Of a DNA stretch of 8,984 bases, positions 6,763 through 8,984 are shown in pieces. The translations under genes were made by a program, and so were the position numbers. The stretch comes from Bizionia sp. (GTDB lineage Bacteria > Bacteroidota > Bacteroidia > Flavobacteriales > Flavobacteriaceae), in assembly GCA_018067115.1 (NCBI GenBank), contig JAGPVI010000018.1, forward strand, positions 1-8,984, written 5' to 3'. The stretch's first letter is position 1, and the number at the start of each line of letters is the position of its first letter. A model generated the notes under the pieces. It worked only from the letters and a program-made list of their open reading frames with translations. It had not been told where the DNA came from and searched no databases.

Positions 6763-8397
6763 CTACTTCTTACTTAGAATATAAAACGTATTCGTTAAAC
6801 GATCATTATATTGTTTTGTCCCTTCTTTTGCTTGATTTAAATTGTAAGTACTCACTTCTTTTACATTAAATTTAGCTTTTAATAGGCTTAAATCTTCGGT
6901 AGATATACGATTGGTAAGCACTCCAAATTTAGACTCTAAAGGAAATTGAAATTCATTATTATGATACTGGATTTGTGGAATCATATTGCCGTACTGCCAT
7001 ATCGTTTCTGGCGCTACATATTTAAAAGAGTACAACGTAATTCCGCGTTTTTCATTATCTTCTTTTAACGATGCAATAGATCTAAAAGTGTCGCTTTTAA
7101 ATAATTCCATTAGCGGTAAACCCACAGCAAAGACAGAAGTAAAAAAGAGCACAGTGAGTAGAAATACGTGTTTTATATTTTTCTGTTTCAGTTTATACAA
7201 AATAAACATGCCTAAAGTTACTAATATTATAGAGGCTACAATAAACGGCAACCAATGGTGGTGTAGTTCAGATGTAAATAGACTATAAAATACAATAGGG
7301 AACGCGATTGCGATTGTGCCTATGAGTCCAAAATTGAAATAAACAGGTAAGGTCTCACGTTTATCTTTTAAGTCTTTAAATCGTCGGATTAAGTATTCAA
7401 TATAAAAACCAATATTAAAAGCTAGCGGTATTAAAACCGGCATTAAGTAACGCGATTTTTTTTCTGGGATTATAGACAGTAAAACCACAGCAAAAATAGT
7501 CCATAGTAGGCTAAATTTATAGGCTTTATAATTACTAACACGCGTTTTTAAATAAGGATATAGTAAACTTATAAACGCGGGAATAGTCCACAAACCACTT
7601 TGTGTAAAAAAGCTCCAGTAATAATAAAAAGGGCGCACATTATAACTGGTCCAATTACCAGTTTCTTTTTCGGTAATGGCATTAAAAGTGGTAGGGTCAT
7701 TTAAGCGTACAAAAACATACCACCAGCCACCAGCGATAAGCGCAATGATAAGAACACTAAAAAAGGAAAACACTTTGGCTTTCGCATTTTTATATTTTAA
7801 AGAGAAGGCGTAGGCGATTAAGAATGGTAATAGTAAGGCGTAAAAGGATACAGGGCCTTTACTTAGTAGCGATAAACCTATAAAAAAACCTGCAATTATT
7901 GTGTGCTTCCAAACGGTGCCTTCGGCTTTAAATAATTTATGCAGGTGGTAAATGGCAACCAACATAAAACCATGGGTAAAAATATCCCAAGGGGCTTCTA
8001 TAATAATCCCAATGACGTAGAAAGAGGTAACAACAATAAAGGCATTAATTAAAGCGTGACCTCTACTTTTTAATATACTTCGCGACAGTTTATACATAAA
8101 ACAGCCAATTACCATAACTAATAAGACCGCCGGTAAACGCATTCCGAAAATACTTTCTATTCCAAAAAGTAAACCTGAAAATGCGGTAAGCCAAGTTGGT
8201 AACGGTGGTTTTTGGTAACGCGGTTCGCCGTTCATTGTAGTCAGCAACCAGTTATCATTTAAAACCATTTCACGAGCGGTTATAAAGTTTCTGGCCTCCA
8301 TAATAGATACTTGAATAGCATCTAAGTGTGGTAATAGCATTAATGCTACCAATAAGCAAATCGTAAGTATAGGATATTCTTTAAGTAGTTTTGGCAT
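6763..8397 (-). CDS. ArnT/PMT-like GT-C glycosyltransferase (GT39/GT83 type)
   Basis: Polytopic inner-membrane glycosyltransferase expected to move a sugar from a polyprenyl-phosphate donor to a periplasmic acceptor such as lipid A, another glycan or a protein. The 544 residues match the size of E. coli ArnT (about 550). After a first membrane segment (8-26) comes the large periplasmic loop with MEAR (33-36), TAREM (40-44) and YQKPPLPTWL (61-70), then APWD with Asp138, SKGP (179-182), EKKSRYLMP (312-320) and a more soluble C-terminal part from about 430. About 11-13 hydrophobic segments are visible. The canonical Asp of the DExR motif is Met33 here, while Arg36, Lys63 and Asp138 are kept. The start codon lies inside the upstream LAB_N gene (17-base overlap), suggesting translational coupling. 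No L-Ara4N synthesis genes are in view, so the sugar is unknown and the name arnT is not justified. Confidence 0.88.
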   Translation of the reverse strand: MPKLLKEYPILTICLLVALMLLPHLDAIQVSIMEARNFITAREMVLNDNWLLTTMNGEPRYQKPPLPTWLTAFSGLLFGIESIFGMRLPAVLLVMVIGCFMYKLSRSILKSRGHALINAFIVVTSFYVIGIIIEAPWDIFTHGFMLVAIYHLHKLFKAEGTVWKHTIIAGFFIGLSLLSKGPVSFYALLLPFLIAYAFSLKYKNAKAKVFSFFSVLIIALIAGGWWYVFVRLNDPTTFNAITEKETGNWTSYNVRPFYYYWSFFTQSGLWTIPAFISLLYPYLKTRVSNYKAYKFSLLWTIFAVVLLSIIPEKKSRYLMPVLIPLAFNIGFYIEYLIRRFKDLKDKRETLPVYFNFGLIGTIAIAFPIVFYSLFTSELHHHWLPFIVASIILVTLGMFILYKLKQKNIKHVFLLTVLFFTSVFAVGLPLMELFKSDTFRSIASLKEDNEKRGITLYSFKYVAPETIWQYGNMIPQIQYHNNEFQFPLESKFGVLTNRISTEDLSLLKAKFNVKEVSTYNLNQAKEGTKQYNDRLTNTFYILSKK

Positions 8398-8984
8398 TTT
8401 GCTTGTTTAATAAAATTAGATTTCTAACATAAATGGTGGCGCCTAAAAGATGCCCTACCAAAAGAACAGGGTCTTTTCTAAAAATAGCATAGGCTAATAT
8501 AAGCAGAGATCCTATTAAACTCAAAGCCCAAAACCCGAAAGGTAAAGAAGACGTCTTATTTTTTTCGGAATATAGCCATTGGAAAACAAAGCGTAATGTA
8601 AAAACAGTTTGCGAGACAATACCTAATATAAGTAACCAAGCAGGTATGCTTTCATTTTTAAATAATAATGTAACGTCTATGTTATTGTTATTAAAATAAA
8701 ATAGAGTTATAAATGCTGGCATAAATAATAAAATATAACGGACAATCACCGGATATTTCTGCCATTGATTTTGCAATTGAAGATTTCTAATATAGATAAA
8801 GTAGGTAAGACCTTGCCCTAACATAATAGCAAAATCATTACGTAAATACCCATAAATAAAAAGTAGAAAGGAAGCAACTAAGCTTAGGGTCCAAAACAAT
8901 GTAGGGGTAGTAACTCGTTTTTGTTTTTCGCTAGTGAGCCATTGTACTACTAAACGCGAAGAGAATAATAATTGCGCTAGAAAA
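8381..8984 (-). CDS. Tandem LAB_N-domain membrane protein (5' end beyond window)
   Basis: Membrane protein built from two copies of the lipid A biosynthesis N-terminal (LAB_N) domain, which occurs alone or fused to LpxB. The frame stays open to the window edge, giving 200 visible residues, so the true start lies outside; a TTG at 8897-8899 is an in-frame Leu within the first domain, not the start. Repeat 1 (visible residues 4-71, bases 8771-8974) has FSSRLVVQWLTSEK, FWTLS, RND and IYIRNL. Repeat 2 (125-192, bases 8408-8611) has FTLRFVFQWLYSEK, FWALS, RKD and IYVRNL. They align without gaps, about 30 of 68 positions identical. Each repeat has about three hydrophobic segments, with an extra one between them. 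No LpxB catalytic domain follows. Overlap with the downstream ArnT-like gene suggests a joint role in polyprenyl-linked sugar transfer; the biochemical function of stand-alone LAB_N proteins is not settled as far as I know. Confidence 0.88.
   Translation of the reverse strand, partial: FLAQLLFSSRLVVQWLTSEKQKRVTTPTLFWTLSLVASFLLFIYGYLRNDFAIMLGQGLTYFIYIRNLQLQNQWQKYPVIVRYILLFMPAFITLFYFNNNNIDVTLLFKNESIPAWLLILGIVSQTVFTLRFVFQWLYSEKNKTSSLPFGFWALSLIGSLLILAYAIFRKDPVLLVGHLLGATIYVRNLILLNKQNAKTT

Noticed and set aside
6681..6840. Open + strand stretch reading CGGAGVSIDTASYNTRYFNP across the ArnT-like 3' end
   Set aside because: It looks protein-like locally but has no ATG, GTG or TTG placed to start it after the preceding in-frame stop, and it runs antisense into the ArnT-like gene.
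6986..7288. 100-codon + strand frame opposite the ArnT-like gene
   Set aside because: Antisense to a well-supported coding region, with no start signal or recognisable domain.

Overview
The window looks like chromosomal sequence from a marine-type Bacteroidota bacterium, most likely family Flavobacteriaceae. Four things point there: AT-rich DNA; TAnnTTTG-type -7 promoter elements followed by CA, with no obvious Shine-Dalgarno sites; a secreted protease carrying a type IX secretion (Por) C-terminal sorting domain; and protein sequences of recognisably flavobacterial flavour. Seven complete genes and one gene cut by the right edge are present. There are no tRNA or rRNA genes, insertion sequences, CRISPR arrays or phage genes.

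Left part, + strand: after about 300 non-coding bases come mnmA (tRNA U34 2-thiolation) and, 22 bases later, a secreted subtilisin-like protease, probably co-transcribed. Next is a nitronate monooxygenase/FabK-like FMN enzyme with a forced TTG start, followed by a strong intrinsic terminator. A second promoter sits almost directly on the start codon of a NorM-type MATE exporter, so its mRNA may be leaderless. The 3' end of the MATE gene overlaps a very acidic 75-residue protein of unknown function. A PAP2-family membrane phosphatase follows and ends at a long perfect hairpin.

Right part, - strand: an ArnT/PMT-like GT-C glycosyltransferase lies downstream of, and overlaps by 17 bases, a membrane protein made of two tandem LAB_N (lipid A biosynthesis N-terminal) domains. 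The latter's 5' end is beyond the window. These two genes converge on the PAP2 phosphatase across a hairpin that can terminate transcription from both sides. Together they suggest an envelope-glycan or lipid-A modification module working with polyprenyl-phosphate sugar donors. That role is inference.

I see no clearly new multi-gene system; most of the window is ordinary chromosomal content. The points most worth a second look are the replacement of the usual catalytic-loop Asp by Met in the ArnT-like enzyme, the internally duplicated LAB_N protein, the small acidic protein coupled to the MATE exporter, and the probable leaderless MATE transcript.
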